Shown one piece after another: positions 8,873-18,980 of a DNA stretch of 64,000 bases. Under the pieces are notes generated by a model that made no database searches, was not told the DNA's origin, and saw only the letters and a program-made list of their open reading frames with translations. The DNA is from Gammaproteobacteria bacterium (lineage in GTDB: Bacteria; Pseudomonadota; Gammaproteobacteria; JAJFKO01). Location of the stretch: contig JAJFKO010000002.1 in NCBI GenBank assembly GCA_021773175.1, forward strand, positions 114,590 through 178,589, read 5' to 3'. Position 1 is the first letter of the stretch, and every line of letters begins with the position of its first letter. A program made the translations under genes and the position numbers.

Positions 8873-10414
8873 TCAGAAAGAAGGTTTCCCAGGCTTACTT
8901 TTTGCATTAGCTCCTTTATTAGCTTGGTTTTTATCCCTTAATGGCTGAGCTCTGTTAGGTTGACTCCAGCCCAAGAAAGTTTTTGCGAATCTATGCATTG
9001 CTGACACAGACAAAGGCGCTTCTTGTGGCACATCAGGCTTCCAAGTACGATAGGATCGTCGCATATCTTTAAGCTCGACCTCTTGGGGCAATGCGGCTAA
9101 TCTTTCTTGCGTTTTTTTTGCTTGCATAGCTTCAATATCCTCTGCTGATATATTAACTCTATGTGGTTGCTTATTATTATCTACTACTTCCTTTAATGCA
9201 GAGAACAGTACGACCTCGACATTATCCAATCCTAAATCAGAAAAATAGCATAATAGCTGTTCTGCATGCGGTAATGTATCTGTAGCTACCATAGTAATAT
9301 CTTTACCAAACACTAAATCTCGCGTTGCACGGTATTCCTTACTCTGTTCAGCAATATCATCACCTTCATAAACTAAAATTATAGGGAAATTCTCATCTGC
9401 TAACTGCTGTTGCCTAGATGTAACGTCGAGATGCCTGACTTTTCCATTGATAATATTTTCTAAACATCTCATTCGATGTTCAGTAATACGAATATAGTAA
9501 TTAACTTTTTCTGACATTGACGGCCACAACTCGTCATCAGCTGTGGTGTATAATGCCAACTCAAATAGGCCAGAGAATCTACCTTTATCTTTTAGAAAAT
9601 CAATTAAAATCTTACTATCAAATACACATTTTGATGCTGAGCCTTTCTGTGGTCCATCTTTATCTTTGGTAAATATTGGCGTACCGTCATCTAATGTTAA
9701 TAATTCAATTAGTAACTGTAGTTTCTCTGCAGTAGGATTTTTATATATTGCTTCTATATCAACATTAAGCTTAAATAGTCTTTCAATTAACCGATCAAAG
9801 TGTAATTCTTTTCGAATTCTTTTCCTAATAACACTATCTACTTCAGTATATGAATAATATCCTCCAGACATTTCCATATTAGGAAATATATGTTGATTGA
9901 TAAGCTTCACCAGAAATAATAGTTGACGTGTTTGCTGCAATAACTGTAAAAATTGTTTTTGGTCTTGTTTATCTTCTAATCCAGCACAAAGTGGCTGTTC
10001 GCCAATTTGGATATATATTGCAGCAACAACTAATCCATAGTAAGTATCAGAAATTGGATCAATTAGAACAGCAGATAGTTTTCTTGCCGTAGGCTGACCG
10101 CCTGAATAGTTGCGCTTGCGCTCTGCATAAGAATTTATTATTTGAAATAGTCCATATTCACAAGGATATCTTTTATCATCTCGCCAACCTTGTTTTAAAC
10201 GACCAAAAGATAAGTTTGGATTAATATACCAACCATGTAACCCACCGCCATTTAATTCGCCATTTAATGGGGCAAGTCCATAATCTGCCAATAAGTTTAT
10301 CGGGTGCACTAGCTTGAAATCTGTCATAGCTAATAACGCCAAGGTTCGTGACGTAGTGCCATGGAGATAAGGATCAAATTTCATCTGTGTTGGTTTAGAT
10401 TCTTTGCCTTGCAT
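8873..10414 (-). CDS. Unknown 513-residue protein at the end of the T6SS operon; possible ADP-ribosyltransferase-like N-terminus
   Basis: I do not recognise the family. It follows tssM by about 44 bases on the same strand and is probably co-transcribed, which makes cargo, adaptor or immunity roles possible. ATG 10414 is preferred, with GGTG upstream; a TTG 12 bases earlier is in frame. Near the N-terminus YLHGTTSRTLALL, then GLAPLNGELNGGG and GWYINPNLSFGRL resemble in order the His-Gly-Thr and the Tyr/Ser regions of diphtheria-toxin/PARP-type ADP-ribosyltransferases; no catalytic Glu can be assigned. The middle is mostly helical. The last 35 residues are basic and low in complexity (NKGANAKSKPGKPSF). 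There is no signal peptide or membrane span. The transferase idea is weak, at perhaps one chance in four. Confidence 0.7.
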   Translation of the reverse strand: MQGKESKPTQMKFDPYLHGTTSRTLALLAMTDFKLVHPINLLADYGLAPLNGELNGGGLHGWYINPNLSFGRLKQGWRDDKRYPCEYGLFQIINSYAERKRNYSGGQPTARKLSAVLIDPISDTYYGLVVAAIYIQIGEQPLCAGLEDKQDQKQFLQLLQQTRQLLFLVKLINQHIFPNMEMSGGYYSYTEVDSVIRKRIRKELHFDRLIERLFKLNVDIEAIYKNPTAEKLQLLIELLTLDDGTPIFTKDKDGPQKGSASKCVFDSKILIDFLKDKGRFSGLFELALYTTADDELWPSMSEKVNYYIRITEHRMRCLENIINGKVRHLDVTSRQQQLADENFPIILVYEGDDIAEQSKEYRATRDLVFGKDITMVATDTLPHAEQLLCYFSDLGLDNVEVVLFSALKEVVDNNKQPHRVNISAEDIEAMQAKKTQERLAALPQEVELKDMRRSYRTWKPDVPQEAPLSVSAMHRFAKTFLGWSQPNRAQPLRDKNQANKGANAKSKPGKPSF

Positions 10415-10458
10415 AAGATGCACCAAACTATTTAATATAATTCAATTATAGTAAAATT

Positions 10459-13400
10459 TTAATATTTTGAAACTGCTATTTGGCTAGGTAGATGAAATGG
10501 TTTTATTAATAGTAGTTTAAGTAAATCCTGGTTTCGTACGTGCAGCAAGAGACTGATGCTATAACGGTGATGCAAAGATTCCATAAAACGCCAACGTAAA
10601 ACATAATTTGAATTATTTTGTGAAGAAATTTTTGCTTTTTTGAATAAATGCCATATGGCCCAGGCTCCTGATGTTGATAAGCTAAGCTGCTGATTATTGC
10701 TTGCTACAATCGCAGTTAATTGTGCAAAAGGATTTAACGTTTTTGTTGGCCAGCTGAGACTATGCCATTGTTGTGGTCCATTCTCATAATGAAAAAGTTG
10801 TCCTGCTGTCTCTAATGTGATTTCGCTAATACCTATCGTTGGCATTGGATAGATACGAAAGCTGACGTGTGCTGAGGATGCATTATTCGGAAAAACTGAT
10901 TGCGCCAAAAGCGTGGCTTGATTCAGATCCTGTAAGAAAACAGGATCAAATTCAGGATTAATTCCCAACCACTTTCTTACCTGCCAAGTATTATTTTTCC
11001 TAACCAAGAAAATCGCTAATTTATTATTAATAAACTGCCATAATATTCCAGAATTTGGTTTAAAAAAATCATCGAACTGTTGTAATGATAAGTCGTCGCC
11101 ATGTGGATTAAATGGAAAGTAGTTCGCTATGTTATTTTGATAATAACTATAGACTTGTGCTTGCCATTGCTGTTGTATGCTTTGCATAACTTGGCCTACT
11201 AATGTTTGCCAAAGCATGGTAGTAGGCAAGAGAAGAACATGCTTTAGTGCTGGCATGATGCTCGTTTGGCGATATGTCTTTAATAATTTTTCAGTAGATA
11301 ATACTGTCTTGTAGAAATCAGATGTTGCCTGACCCTCTACTAGCGTATTCTTACAGATTGTCTTTAATTGCGTTTGACGATTTGGACTCATGCTGACCGT
11401 GGTCATTTTATCTCTTAGTTCACCGAGGCTATGCAAATAAGATAGTAATATTTTATTACGCAACAGCTCATAGTGGATACGAATTTTAGAGAAACTATTA
11501 ATAAGAGGTCGAAAGCGACTATGTAAGGATGCAATTAATACCTTATCTTGTTGTGCTTGGCTATGTATATCAACATTGTTAGCAATCAAGGTTAATAGCT
11601 TTAATAATAAACCATGCTTTGCTATAACTTGATTTTGCAATAGCAGTGCCGCAGATAAGTTATTTACGGCACGTAATTTTAGTCGCTGCATTAGCTGATA
11701 CCAGGCTTGATAATAATGATGTATATATAAGGTATATAATTTCTCTTTTAACGCTATTTGTTGTTGCTTGCTAAGTCTAACTTGCGGCGCAAGCAGCTTC
11801 TCTTCTAAGACGGAGATATTTAGCGGTAAACTTAACACCCAATCCTGATATTTAGCATGAGCAACAAATTCATTTATAGCCGAATGTACATATGACTGCC
11901 ATGCCTGCCGTGTATAAAGTGTTGAGAGTTTAATATGCTCATCAAAAGCATCAGTATTCAATAAAGTGTTTATTGCGACAGGAAGCCACTTCTGTTTAGC
12001 TTGAGTAACAAACAAGCTGTAGATATCATCTATATGCATTGTTGAACCTAGATCTTCCCTTGCTTTCTTAACGATTGCGTTATCAAGATCACCTATTCCT
12101 GAAGATATAAAATAATCTTCATGTTGTTGCTGCTTTTTAATGGCTGTGAGATAAAACTTAATAAGATTACCTTCTATATTCAGTTTTGATAATTGCAATG
12201 ATAGTGTTTGTGATATAAGCGTAGGATTAATACGCTCAGGAATATGCAACATTAAGTATGCCTGTAATAGGCTGTAATACTTATGCCTGCATCGCTGTCG
12301 TGCTGTTTCAGTCATTCGCGACCATTGTAAATGATAGTGCTGTAACTTATTAATGATACCGTGCACCACTATAGGCAAGGCATAAGTGCTAATTGCTTTT
12401 ATGAGGCCATACTGCATTGCTGCCTTTAGTGACGAACCTCGATATAAACCAAGGCGTTGCCAAAAATTTAAATTATATTTGTTTTTTGTGGCGTATAGAT
12501 AGTATTGATAGAGATTCGTTATTTGCCTTATTCTTTTTCTATATTTCTCTGATGGCTTATATATTTTGGTTAAATGTCGTTGATAGTATTGTTTTGTTCC
12601 TGTTAGCAAGCGTGTATTGCTTGAGGATATACGAGCATAACAAAACATACTAAAAACCATAAAGATAATGCCCAAAGAGACTAAGCTTATTTTAGCAATA
12701 TTTAATAAGCGTTTAAATTCCGGCATTAATTCATAGCAGCGCTGATTATCGGGAAGAACTTTTTTGAACAATTCTTTTATAAAGTATTGATTGCTTTCTT
12801 GCTTTGAAATCATGGTAACGTCAGTTCCCAATTGCTTCGCACTTGTAAAATAGATACCGAAAAGTTTAATCGGCTCGCTATATAGATTTGTCTTACAAAA
12901 TGCATTAACAAAATCATATATCTTATTTTCACAATCTAGAAATGCTTGTGGCAGGGAAAATATATTGAATTTTTCGCTTAGGTTGTTTGCAAAAGCAATG
13001 TTTGATAAACATAGTTGGTTCAGTTTTTCATATAAAAGCTTATATTGCTGCGAAAATGCCGTCATTTTATCGCTATATGCTTCAGCGTTAGATAGTTGTA
13101 TTACAAAATTCTGCTCTCTATCATACATATCCAGCGTAGCGAAAAACTTACTAAACCCTGACAAGGTATCAAATTTTGTTAATATCAAGTAAACAGGAAT
13201 AGTAAATCTCAGATTAGAATATATCTCCATCACCTGTTGCCGAATCAAATTGATACGCTGTTCAAGCTCTTCCTGAGAGAGAGTTAGTATTTCATCTAAT
13301 GGAAAAGTTATAACAACTCCATTCAATGGTATTTCTCGATGATATCTTCTTAGCAACTTTAATAAATAGAGCCACTCTGTCTTTTTGTTTTTTGCAAAAG

Positions 13401-13956
13401 CGTAATCACCAGCAATATCAACAAGAATCATTTCATTAGCACAGTAAAACTCGACATTATTATTTATCGTGTTATCTTGGTTTAGATTATGACTTTCAGG
13501 AAGAGTAAAATTCAAGCCAGAAGTTTTTATTAATGTTGATTTTCCAGCATTCTTTGGCCCAATTAATATATACCAAGGCAAAGCATTGATTGCCCGACCT
13601 TTCCAAAACAGCAGCCTCAAGTTTGAGTCTTTCATTAGCTGAATAGTATTTTTTAATTTTGTTTTAATAATATTGAAGTTTACTTGCTCGGCAGATAGTA
13701 TTTTATTTCGATTAATAAATTTATAAAGGCTATGGAATTTATCTGTTTTCCACATCTTGATGCTTAACCAGATAATTGCAGCACTCAGTACAATTAAAAC
13801 AATAAAGACTATTCTAGATAGAAAACCCTCCACTCCAAATATTGGAGCGATAAAGAATAGGCATAGAATAACTAAAAGAGCTGATATTAGCATTATGCCG
13901 CGTCGAGAATATATATATTTACTATAGTGCTCAACGAATCTTAATGTCATATTCAT
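10459..13956 (-). CDS. tssM: Type VI secretion membrane complex protein TssM (IcmF family)
   Basis: The 1165-residue protein has the IcmF layout. Two membrane spans lie at about residues 20-38 and 46-66, a cytoplasmic GTPase-like domain carries Walker A GPKNAGKST at 133-141, a third span lies near residue 425-445 (SLVSLGIIFMVFSMF), and a large periplasmic C-terminal region follows, ending with the IcmF C-terminal beta-rich part (PTIGISEITLETAGQLFHYENGPQQW). TssM forms the inner-membrane channel of the T6SS with TssL and TssJ. Legionellales also use an IcmF with Dot/Icm, but the adjacent tssJ and tssK genes make T6SS the better reading. It lies 12 bases after tssL. Confidence 0.9.
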   Translation of the reverse strand: MNMTLRFVEHYSKYIYSRRGIMLISALLVILCLFFIAPIFGVEGFLSRIVFIVLIVLSAAIIWLSIKMWKTDKFHSLYKFINRNKILSAEQVNFNIIKTKLKNTIQLMKDSNLRLLFWKGRAINALPWYILIGPKNAGKSTLIKTSGLNFTLPESHNLNQDNTINNNVEFYCANEMILVDIAGDYAFAKNKKTEWLYLLKLLRRYHREIPLNGVVITFPLDEILTLSQEELEQRINLIRQQVMEIYSNLRFTIPVYLILTKFDTLSGFSKFFATLDMYDREQNFVIQLSNAEAYSDKMTAFSQQYKLLYEKLNQLCLSNIAFANNLSEKFNIFSLPQAFLDCENKIYDFVNAFCKTNLYSEPIKLFGIYFTSAKQLGTDVTMISKQESNQYFIKELFKKVLPDNQRCYELMPEFKRLLNIAKISLVSLGIIFMVFSMFCYARISSSNTRLLTGTKQYYQRHLTKIYKPSEKYRKRIRQITNLYQYYLYATKNKYNLNFWQRLGLYRGSSLKAAMQYGLIKAISTYALPIVVHGIINKLQHYHLQWSRMTETARQRCRHKYYSLLQAYLMLHIPERINPTLISQTLSLQLSKLNIEGNLIKFYLTAIKKQQQHEDYFISSGIGDLDNAIVKKAREDLGSTMHIDDIYSLFVTQAKQKWLPVAINTLLNTDAFDEHIKLSTLYTRQAWQSYVHSAINEFVAHAKYQDWVLSLPLNISVLEEKLLAPQVRLSKQQQIALKEKLYTLYIHHYYQAWYQLMQRLKLRAVNNLSAALLLQNQVIAKHGLLLKLLTLIANNVDIHSQAQQDKVLIASLHSRFRPLINSFSKIRIHYELLRNKILLSYLHSLGELRDKMTTVSMSPNRQTQLKTICKNTLVEGQATSDFYKTVLSTEKLLKTYRQTSIMPALKHVLLLPTTMLWQTLVGQVMQSIQQQWQAQVYSYYQNNIANYFPFNPHGDDLSLQQFDDFFKPNSGILWQFINNKLAIFLVRKNNTWQVRKWLGINPEFDPVFLQDLNQATLLAQSVFPNNASSAHVSFRIYPMPTIGISEITLETAGQLFHYENGPQQWHSLSWPTKTLNPFAQLTAIVASNNQQLSLSTSGAWAIWHLFKKAKISSQNNSNYVLRWRFMESLHHRYSISLLLHVRNQDLLKLLLIKPFHLPSQIAVSKY

Positions 13957-13968
13957 TTAGCGTAAATC

Positions 13969-14694
13969 CTATATAATATTATTATGTATAATTGACTGGT
14001 TAATTTGATTAACATCAGTCACAACTATTTCTGCAGAATGGCTAGTAGATAAACTAAAGCAACCAAAAATAAATAATAAAGCGATGGCAATAATTGCCAA
14101 GATAACCTTCACTGATAAATATTTATATATATTCTCAACAAGACTTTTCTTTTTATAAGACTCAATACATTCTTCTGGAGTAGAGAATCTGCGCGCCACT
14201 TGGATTTGGTCACGTAACTCAGATAGCAGTGTTGTTAATATATCTTGCTCTTGAATGCTATATTTACCGGCAAAACCAAGCTGCAGGCAATAATAATAGA
14301 CCTCTAAGACATCAATATATTTATTCGGATGCTGGCGTAATTTGGCAAGACGCTGATAAACCCCCTCACCAGCAATGTTTTCTAAAAAATAATCCAGCTG
14401 TAGTGGCTGGTATTGATAGGTAATACTAGCAGCATTCATCAATTTCAGAATAGACTCATCAATAAAAGCAACAATAATATATTTAGCATGCTCTAATGCT
14501 TCAATTGTTATGCCATACTCTAATGCGGATTTATCTATCGCTGCGATCTTACTCGCAACATATTCTCTATATTCTGATATTACTGACTCACTCAGTGCTT
14601 TATCTTTATATAACTCACCTAGCACAATTATAATAGAGCTAAACAAGCATAAGAGATGATTAGTTTTTACTGAATATCTCATTTCAAACATCAT
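13969..14694 (-). CDS. tssL: Type VI secretion inner-membrane protein TssL (DotU/IcmH family)
   Basis: A 241-residue DotU-family protein: cytoplasmic helical domain with the family motifs VAFIDE (75-80) and LEVYYYCLQLGFAGKY (130-145), then one membrane span at about 195-213 and a short periplasmic tail. There is no C-terminal OmpA-like peptidoglycan-binding domain, so cell-wall anchoring would need another protein. The start overlaps the tssK stop as ATGA, indicating translational coupling. It partners TssM. Confidence 0.9.
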   Translation of the reverse strand: MMFEMRYSVKTNHLLCLFSSIIIVLGELYKDKALSESVISEYREYVASKIAAIDKSALEYGITIEALEHAKYIIVAFIDESILKLMNAASITYQYQPLQLDYFLENIAGEGVYQRLAKLRQHPNKYIDVLEVYYYCLQLGFAGKYSIQEQDILTTLLSELRDQIQVARRFSTPEECIESYKKKSLVENIYKYLSVKVILAIIAIALLFIFGCFSLSTSHSAEIVVTDVNQINQSIIHNNII

Positions 14695-15980
14695 TGGGTT
14701 AAAATAATCATTTCTAGCTCAGCATCACAAAATTTCTTTGTTAGATTTGCAACTATATCTCTTTCATTACAAATGGCTTGCCACACTGCACCAGACAGCA
14801 ATAGTTGGAAATAACAATAATTTTCATTAGGTATTAGAGTTTGCATTGGCTTAGTAATATGCTGCAAATCTAGTCCAGATAAAGCTGACACAATAATATT
14901 GTCAATAGTGTTACTTGAACCAAGCTTCATTTGTTTAACAAATTCAATAATTGTGTCTACATCAATATTTATATTCTTTACAGCGAGATACCAGCGCTTA
15001 TACTGAAAACATTCAATATTAATATCTTTTATAGAATATTTATTCTCATCAGTTTTATTGAAATATAAATGAATATTGCTTTTAGGAACGATCACATCAA
15101 TTTGCTTTTTGATTAATGCAATTAATCCAGCAAAAGTATCAGTTAATTCATCATGTATGTACGTGGGAAAGCTGTCATAAATTATATCGGCATGCGCCAT
15201 TAACTCTGCGAATAATTGCAATAACACTTTATACAGATACTGTGGATGCTCAAGGCCATCAACATGTATGCTTTTCAACAATATCATTGCTTGATAGTAT
15301 GTTTTGAGAAGACTTACATTCTTCCTATTCTTCTCAACCTGTGCAATCTTTTTTTGTAAATATAATAGAAAACAGTTTAGTTTATCTAACAATCCCTTTG
15401 AGGTCTTAATTTGTAGAACTGTCGGTATATAATCTTTATTAAGCTCATAAATACCGTTTTGTTGCCGTATCACTTCAGCGATTTTGATACTCTCATAATT
15501 TCGATAATTGCTAATATCAGTTACTAACTGCAAATTAGGTCTGGCAATGATAATCTCTCGATGTCGCTCACTGTCATAGAAATCAACACTATCAACATAG
15601 TGAGCACTCCATGCAGCCACATAGTCTTGTTGCTCGTAACCACTGATATTTGCCACTTTGTTATTACAGGGCATAACTACATACATACTTATAATATTTT
15701 CGTCATAATCATTAAGACTCAGCATGAGCAGTTCATTGTCATTTTCGTCATAATTTATTAAGCACTGATTTTTGAAGCAAAGGCTACAGTAATTTAATTT
15801 AAACTTTCCATACGAAAGTAATTCCATATCTATTTTTATTTCTAACAGGCCCCAAAACCATGGCTTTAAAATTATGAGCTTTCTATTATATTCCTCACGA
15901 AAACACTGCTCCCATAATTGCAAATGCTGTTGACCTAACAAGAGACCCTCGGCCCAAACAATTTTATTTGTTAAATCCAT
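14691..15980 (-). CDS. tssK: Type VI secretion baseplate adaptor TssK
   Basis: The product (429 residues) starts MDLTNKIVWAEGLLLGQQHLQ, the typical TssK opening, in which the family usually has VVWSEGMFLRPQHFQ. TssK links the baseplate to the TssJLM membrane complex. I chose the ATG at 15980 because AGGA lies about eight bases upstream; an ATG 15 bases further up overlaps the tssJ stop as ATGA and is less likely for sequence conservation. The middle and C-terminus are divergent and unusually rich in Asn, Ile and Tyr. No tssA, B, C, E, F, G, H, hcp or vgrG is present in the window. Confidence 0.88.
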   Translation of the reverse strand: MDLTNKIVWAEGLLLGQQHLQLWEQCFREEYNRKLIILKPWFWGLLEIKIDMELLSYGKFKLNYCSLCFKNQCLINYDENDNELLMLSLNDYDENIISMYVVMPCNNKVANISGYEQQDYVAAWSAHYVDSVDFYDSERHREIIIARPNLQLVTDISNYRNYESIKIAEVIRQQNGIYELNKDYIPTVLQIKTSKGLLDKLNCFLLYLQKKIAQVEKNRKNVSLLKTYYQAMILLKSIHVDGLEHPQYLYKVLLQLFAELMAHADIIYDSFPTYIHDELTDTFAGLIALIKKQIDVIVPKSNIHLYFNKTDENKYSIKDINIECFQYKRWYLAVKNINIDVDTIIEFVKQMKLGSSNTIDNIIVSALSGLDLQHITKPMQTLIPNENYCYFQLLLSGAVWQAICNERDIVANLTKKFCDAELEMIILTQ

Positions 15981-15991
15981 AACTGCATTCC

Positions 15992-16444
15992 TCATGACAA
16001 TAAAACAATAGTATTATTTTGCAAATAGATAGAGATGTGTTCAGATAAAAACGTAAAGTATTTTGATAAGCTTTTTGTGATTTTATAATGTTGAGTATTA
16101 GGATGTCTAAATATTGCAATAACACCAACATATTTAGCTGTCTTTATTCTTGGAATAGTGAGCTTTCTGCTACTTTTAGGTGAAACAACAAATGTTTTTG
16201 TGAAGACTAAACTATCCGCTAATATCTCTTTTGGCTTCTGCCAAAGCTCATAGAAGTTAGCGCGCATAAAATTTTGCATATCACTTAGCTCATAGATGCG
16301 CACCAGAACAGGCAATGACTTTTGCTGTTGATCTAAGTTTAATTTTGCAGCACTACGGGCATGTAAACTTATTGGCGCTGTGCTGCAAGCTATGCTTTGC
16401 TGTGCCAAAATAATAATTATGATTAACTTTACTAGCCACTTCAT
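15992..16444 (-). CDS. tssJ: Type VI secretion outer-membrane lipoprotein TssJ
   Basis: About 150 residues: a positively charged start (MKWLVK), a hydrophobic stretch, then a lipobox-like SIAC with the lipidated Cys. The mature part has PVLVRIYELSDMQNFMRANFYELWQ and ends in beta strands typical of TssJ/VasD. TssJ holds TssM at the outer membrane. The start is set by GAGGAAG nine bases upstream of ATG 16444; a longer form from 16477 lacks this. The lipobox has Ser instead of Leu/Val at -3, which is atypical. It is the first gene of the tssJKLM operon. Confidence 0.82.
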   Translation of the reverse strand: MKWLVKLIIIIILAQQSIACSTAPISLHARSAAKLNLDQQQKSLPVLVRIYELSDMQNFMRANFYELWQKPKEILADSLVFTKTFVVSPKSSRKLTIPRIKTAKYVGVIAIFRHPNTQHYKITKSLSKYFTFLSEHISIYLQNNTIVLLS

Positions 16445-16595
16445 TCTTAACTTCCTCAAGTAAAAGAGAAGCGGCATAGTAGCAAAGCGTTATATGATTA
16501 CAATCATTTCTGATAAAAATAGAATTTACTTACGACATGTCACACGATCACTGATATTTCTTTAGTTTTTTATTCTTATCAATGTTCTGTAGTTC

Positions 16596-17198
16596 TTAAT
16601 AACCGACTCGAAAAGTTTGCCCGGTCTGCAACCCTTCAACACTTTTACTATAAGCCAAAGCAGCACGGGCAGCAGCAACTGACTCATAACCACGAAAGAA
16701 CGGCGCATAGTCTTCCATCGCTTCAGTAATCACAGTAGGGCTAACGAGATTAATACGAACTGAGCGCGGTAATTCAATAGCAACACCTGTTACAAAACCT
16801 TCTAATGCACCATTTACCATCGCAGCTGAAGAACCAGCAGGAATAGGATCAACATTAAGAATACCACTTGTTAATGTAAAGGAGCCTTTATCATTAAGGT
16901 AGTTGATCCCTTCTAAAACCAAATCAACTTGGCCTAGCAATTTATTGTTAATGCCTATTTTATATTTTTCTAAATCCATATCAGGAAATGCCCCGAAATG
17001 AACATGGCCTGTTGCAGAAATAACAGCATCACATTTACCAATATGCTTATACATTTTTTTTATCGAATCTGTTGAGCTAATATCAACTTGCACGTCACCA
17101 CTTTTAAAGCCAGCTGTAATAACTTCATGGCGTGAAGCAAGCTCTTCAACGACAGCTTGTCCGATGGTGCCAGTACCACCAACAATTAAAATCTTCAT
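16596..17198 (-). CDS. Short SDR-family protein
   Basis: A 200-residue Rossmann-fold protein with nucleotide motif GGTGTIGQA at residues 7-15. In classical SDRs the Tyr-x-x-x-Lys pair follows the catalytic Ser; here the equivalent region reads SSAAMVNGALEGF, so the Tyr and Lys are missing, as is usual for this small subfamily. The protein may bind NAD(P) without classical dehydrogenase activity. Its start overlaps the DJ-1 gene stop by one base (TAATG) and GGAGAAG lies upstream, so it is translationally coupled to that gene. Confidence 0.8.
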   Translation of the reverse strand: MKILIVGGTGTIGQAVVEELASRHEVITAGFKSGDVQVDISSTDSIKKMYKHIGKCDAVISATGHVHFGAFPDMDLEKYKIGINNKLLGQVDLVLEGINYLNDKGSFTLTSGILNVDPIPAGSSAAMVNGALEGFVTGVAIELPRSVRINLVSPTVITEAMEDYAPFFRGYESVAAARAALAYSKSVEGLQTGQTFRVGY

Positions 17199-17875
17199 TA
17201 CTTCTTCTCCATTTTATTATTTTTGTGCTCAGCCTTTACCTGTAATTCTCGTCGTAGATATTCTGGCAGTTCATCCATTTCTTTCTCCAGAGGATATATT
17301 TTACTACTCGGATAATACTCTGTTTGTAGCTGTACTTGTCCTGCAACAACTTCACCGGCTTCTGCTGCAATGAAGGCAAGTGCCATATCAATTCCTGCAG
17401 AAATTCCCGCTGAGGTCCAAATCGTTTCATTAATTACGTAACGTTCTTCACGAATATCGAGATCATTTAATTGTCTTAATCGAGACAGTGACTTCCAGTG
17501 AGTTGTTACTTGTTGCTGTACAAGCAATCCAGCTTTTTCTAATAAAAATGCACCGGTACATACTGATAATATTTTTTGGCATGCTAATGCTTGTTTGCGA
17601 ATAAAATCTATTAGATGTTTATTATCGACTTCAACTCGTGTACCCATACCCCCAGGTACTAATAAAATATCAATCTGTGGACAATCTCTAAAGTTGTAGT
17701 CGCTCATGATTCGCAAACCTTTACGGCACTTTATTTCGCCCCCAGTTTCACTGACAGTAAATAAGTTATTAGGTCCAGAGAATTCTTGTCCCCACACTGA
17801 AAACATTTCCCAGGGTCCAATAAAGTCTAATTCTTCAACATCATTAAAAAGTAGAAATCCAATATTTTTATGCAT
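17198..17875 (-). CDS. DJ-1/PfpI family protein (isonitrile-hydratase-like)
   Basis: A 225-residue class I glutamine amidotransferase-like fold. The nucleophile elbow reads SVCTGAFLLEKAGLL with Cys in the expected place, followed by TTHWKSL and TSAGISAGIDMALAF, as in isonitrile hydratase InhA and the effector domains of GlxA-type regulators. There is no HTH domain, so it is the enzyme type. The start has AAGGA upstream. It lies 18 bases after hemE and overlaps the SDR gene by one base, so hemE, this gene and the SDR are probably one operon. The substrate is unknown. Confidence 0.82.
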   Translation of the reverse strand: MHKNIGFLLFNDVEELDFIGPWEMFSVWGQEFSGPNNLFTVSETGGEIKCRKGLRIMSDYNFRDCPQIDILLVPGGMGTRVEVDNKHLIDFIRKQALACQKILSVCTGAFLLEKAGLLVQQQVTTHWKSLSRLRQLNDLDIREERYVINETIWTSAGISAGIDMALAFIAAEAGEVVAGQVQLQTEYYPSSKIYPLEKEMDELPEYLRRELQVKAEHKNNKMEKK

Positions 17876-17893
17876 GCGTATCCTTCGTTATTA

Positions 17894-18964
17894 TCAAGAT
17901 ACCGTTACTTGATGATACTGCTGACTCATTTCATGTACAGCATCAACTAATGCTGCAACTTTTTCCGGTAAAATATCGGGGGTAATACCATGACCTAAAT
18001 TAAAAATATGTCCGCTTCCAGAACCATATTTTGCAAGAATCGACGCAACCTGCTGACGTATTACATTTTCATCGCCATGTAAGCACGCGGGTTCAAGATT
18101 TCCTTGTAAAGCAACTTTACTACCAACACGTGAGCGAGCCTGATTAATATCAAGAGTCCAATCTAAACCAAGCGCATGACATCCCGTCGTAGCCATTTTT
18201 TCTAACCATTGGCCACCACCTTTCGTGAATAAAATTATTGGTGTGTTTTCAGAAAAATGTTTCACGTCGTCAACAATACGCTGCATAAATGCCAACGAAA
18301 ATTGCGCATACGCTTCTGTTGTTAAAACCCCACCCCAAGTATCGAAGATCATCACAGCATCTGCTCCTGCAGCGATCTGTGCCTGTAAATATTGCGTTGT
18401 TACCGTTGTGATTTTTTCTAATAACTGCATAAGCAATGCCGGTGATTGATAGCGCATTTTATTTATTTTACTAAACGTTTTACTACTACCACCCTCAACC
18501 ATATACGTTGCAACAGTCCACGGACTACCTGCAAAACCAATTAATGGTACGCGCTGTGTCAGTGCTTGTTTTGTTGTACGAATGGCATTCATAACATAAC
18601 GCAATTCAATTTCTGGATCGGGCATTGCTAATGCACGCAATGATTCAACATCACTAACTGTTTTATTAAATTTAGGTCCTTCGCCCGTTACAAAACCAAG
18701 TTCTAGACCCATAGCATCAGGAATTGTTAAAATATCTGAAAAAATAATTGCTGCGTCTAATGGAAAACGCGCTAACGGTTGTAAAGTAACTTCACAAGCA
18801 AGCTCAGGTGTTTTGCACATTTTCAGAAAACTACCAGATTTCTCACGAAGTTTGCGATATTCCGGTAAATAGCGTCCAGCTTGGCGCATCAACCAAACAG
18901 GTGTCTTATCAACGGGTTCTCGGCGTAAAGCTTTTAAAAATCGGTCATTCTGCAGATTAGTCAT
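17894..18964 (-). CDS. hemE: Uroporphyrinogen decarboxylase
   Basis: At 356 residues it is full length. The enzyme converts uroporphyrinogen III to coproporphyrinogen III in haem synthesis. The N-terminal signature [17 protein letters not shown] is complete, followed by [29 protein letters not shown] and [10 protein letters not shown]. The start has AGGGG seven bases upstream. It follows aroK on the same strand with a 36-base gap that holds the end of a dispersed repeat. DJ-1 and SDR genes follow. Confidence 0.97.
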   Translation of the reverse strand: MTNLQNDRFLKALRREPVDKTPVWLMRQAGRYLPEYRKLREKSGSFLKMCKTPELACEVTLQPLARFPLDAAIIFSDILTIPDAMGLELGFVTGEGPKFNKTVSDVESLRALAMPDPEIELRYVMNAIRTTKQALTQRVPLIGFAGSPWTVATYMVEGGSSKTFSKINKMRYQSPALLMQLLEKITTVTTQYLQAQIAAGADAVMIFDTWGGVLTTEAYAQFSLAFMQRIVDDVKHFSENTPIILFTKGGGQWLEKMATTGCHALGLDWTLDINQARSRVGSKVALQGNLEPACLHGDENVIRQQVASILAKYGSGSGHIFNLGHGITPDILPEKVAALVDAVHEMSQQYHQVTVS

Positions 18965-18980
18965 TAAGAGCCCCTTAATA

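Noticed and set aside
9543..9857. Plus-strand open frame inside the 513-residue protein gene
   Set aside because: Antisense shadow; composition Ser/Asn-rich and no start signal.
13957..13972. TTTAGCGTAAATCCTATA between tssM and tssL, similar to the ends of the dispersed element
   Set aside because: It overlaps the end of tssL and the ribosome-binding region of tssM, has no partner end, and differs at the key GTAAGTCC core; probably chance.
10459..14694. tssM and tssL as Dot/Icm IcmF and IcmH
   Set aside because: They are encoded in one operon with tssK and a TssJ lipoprotein, which belong to T6SS and not to Dot/Icm.
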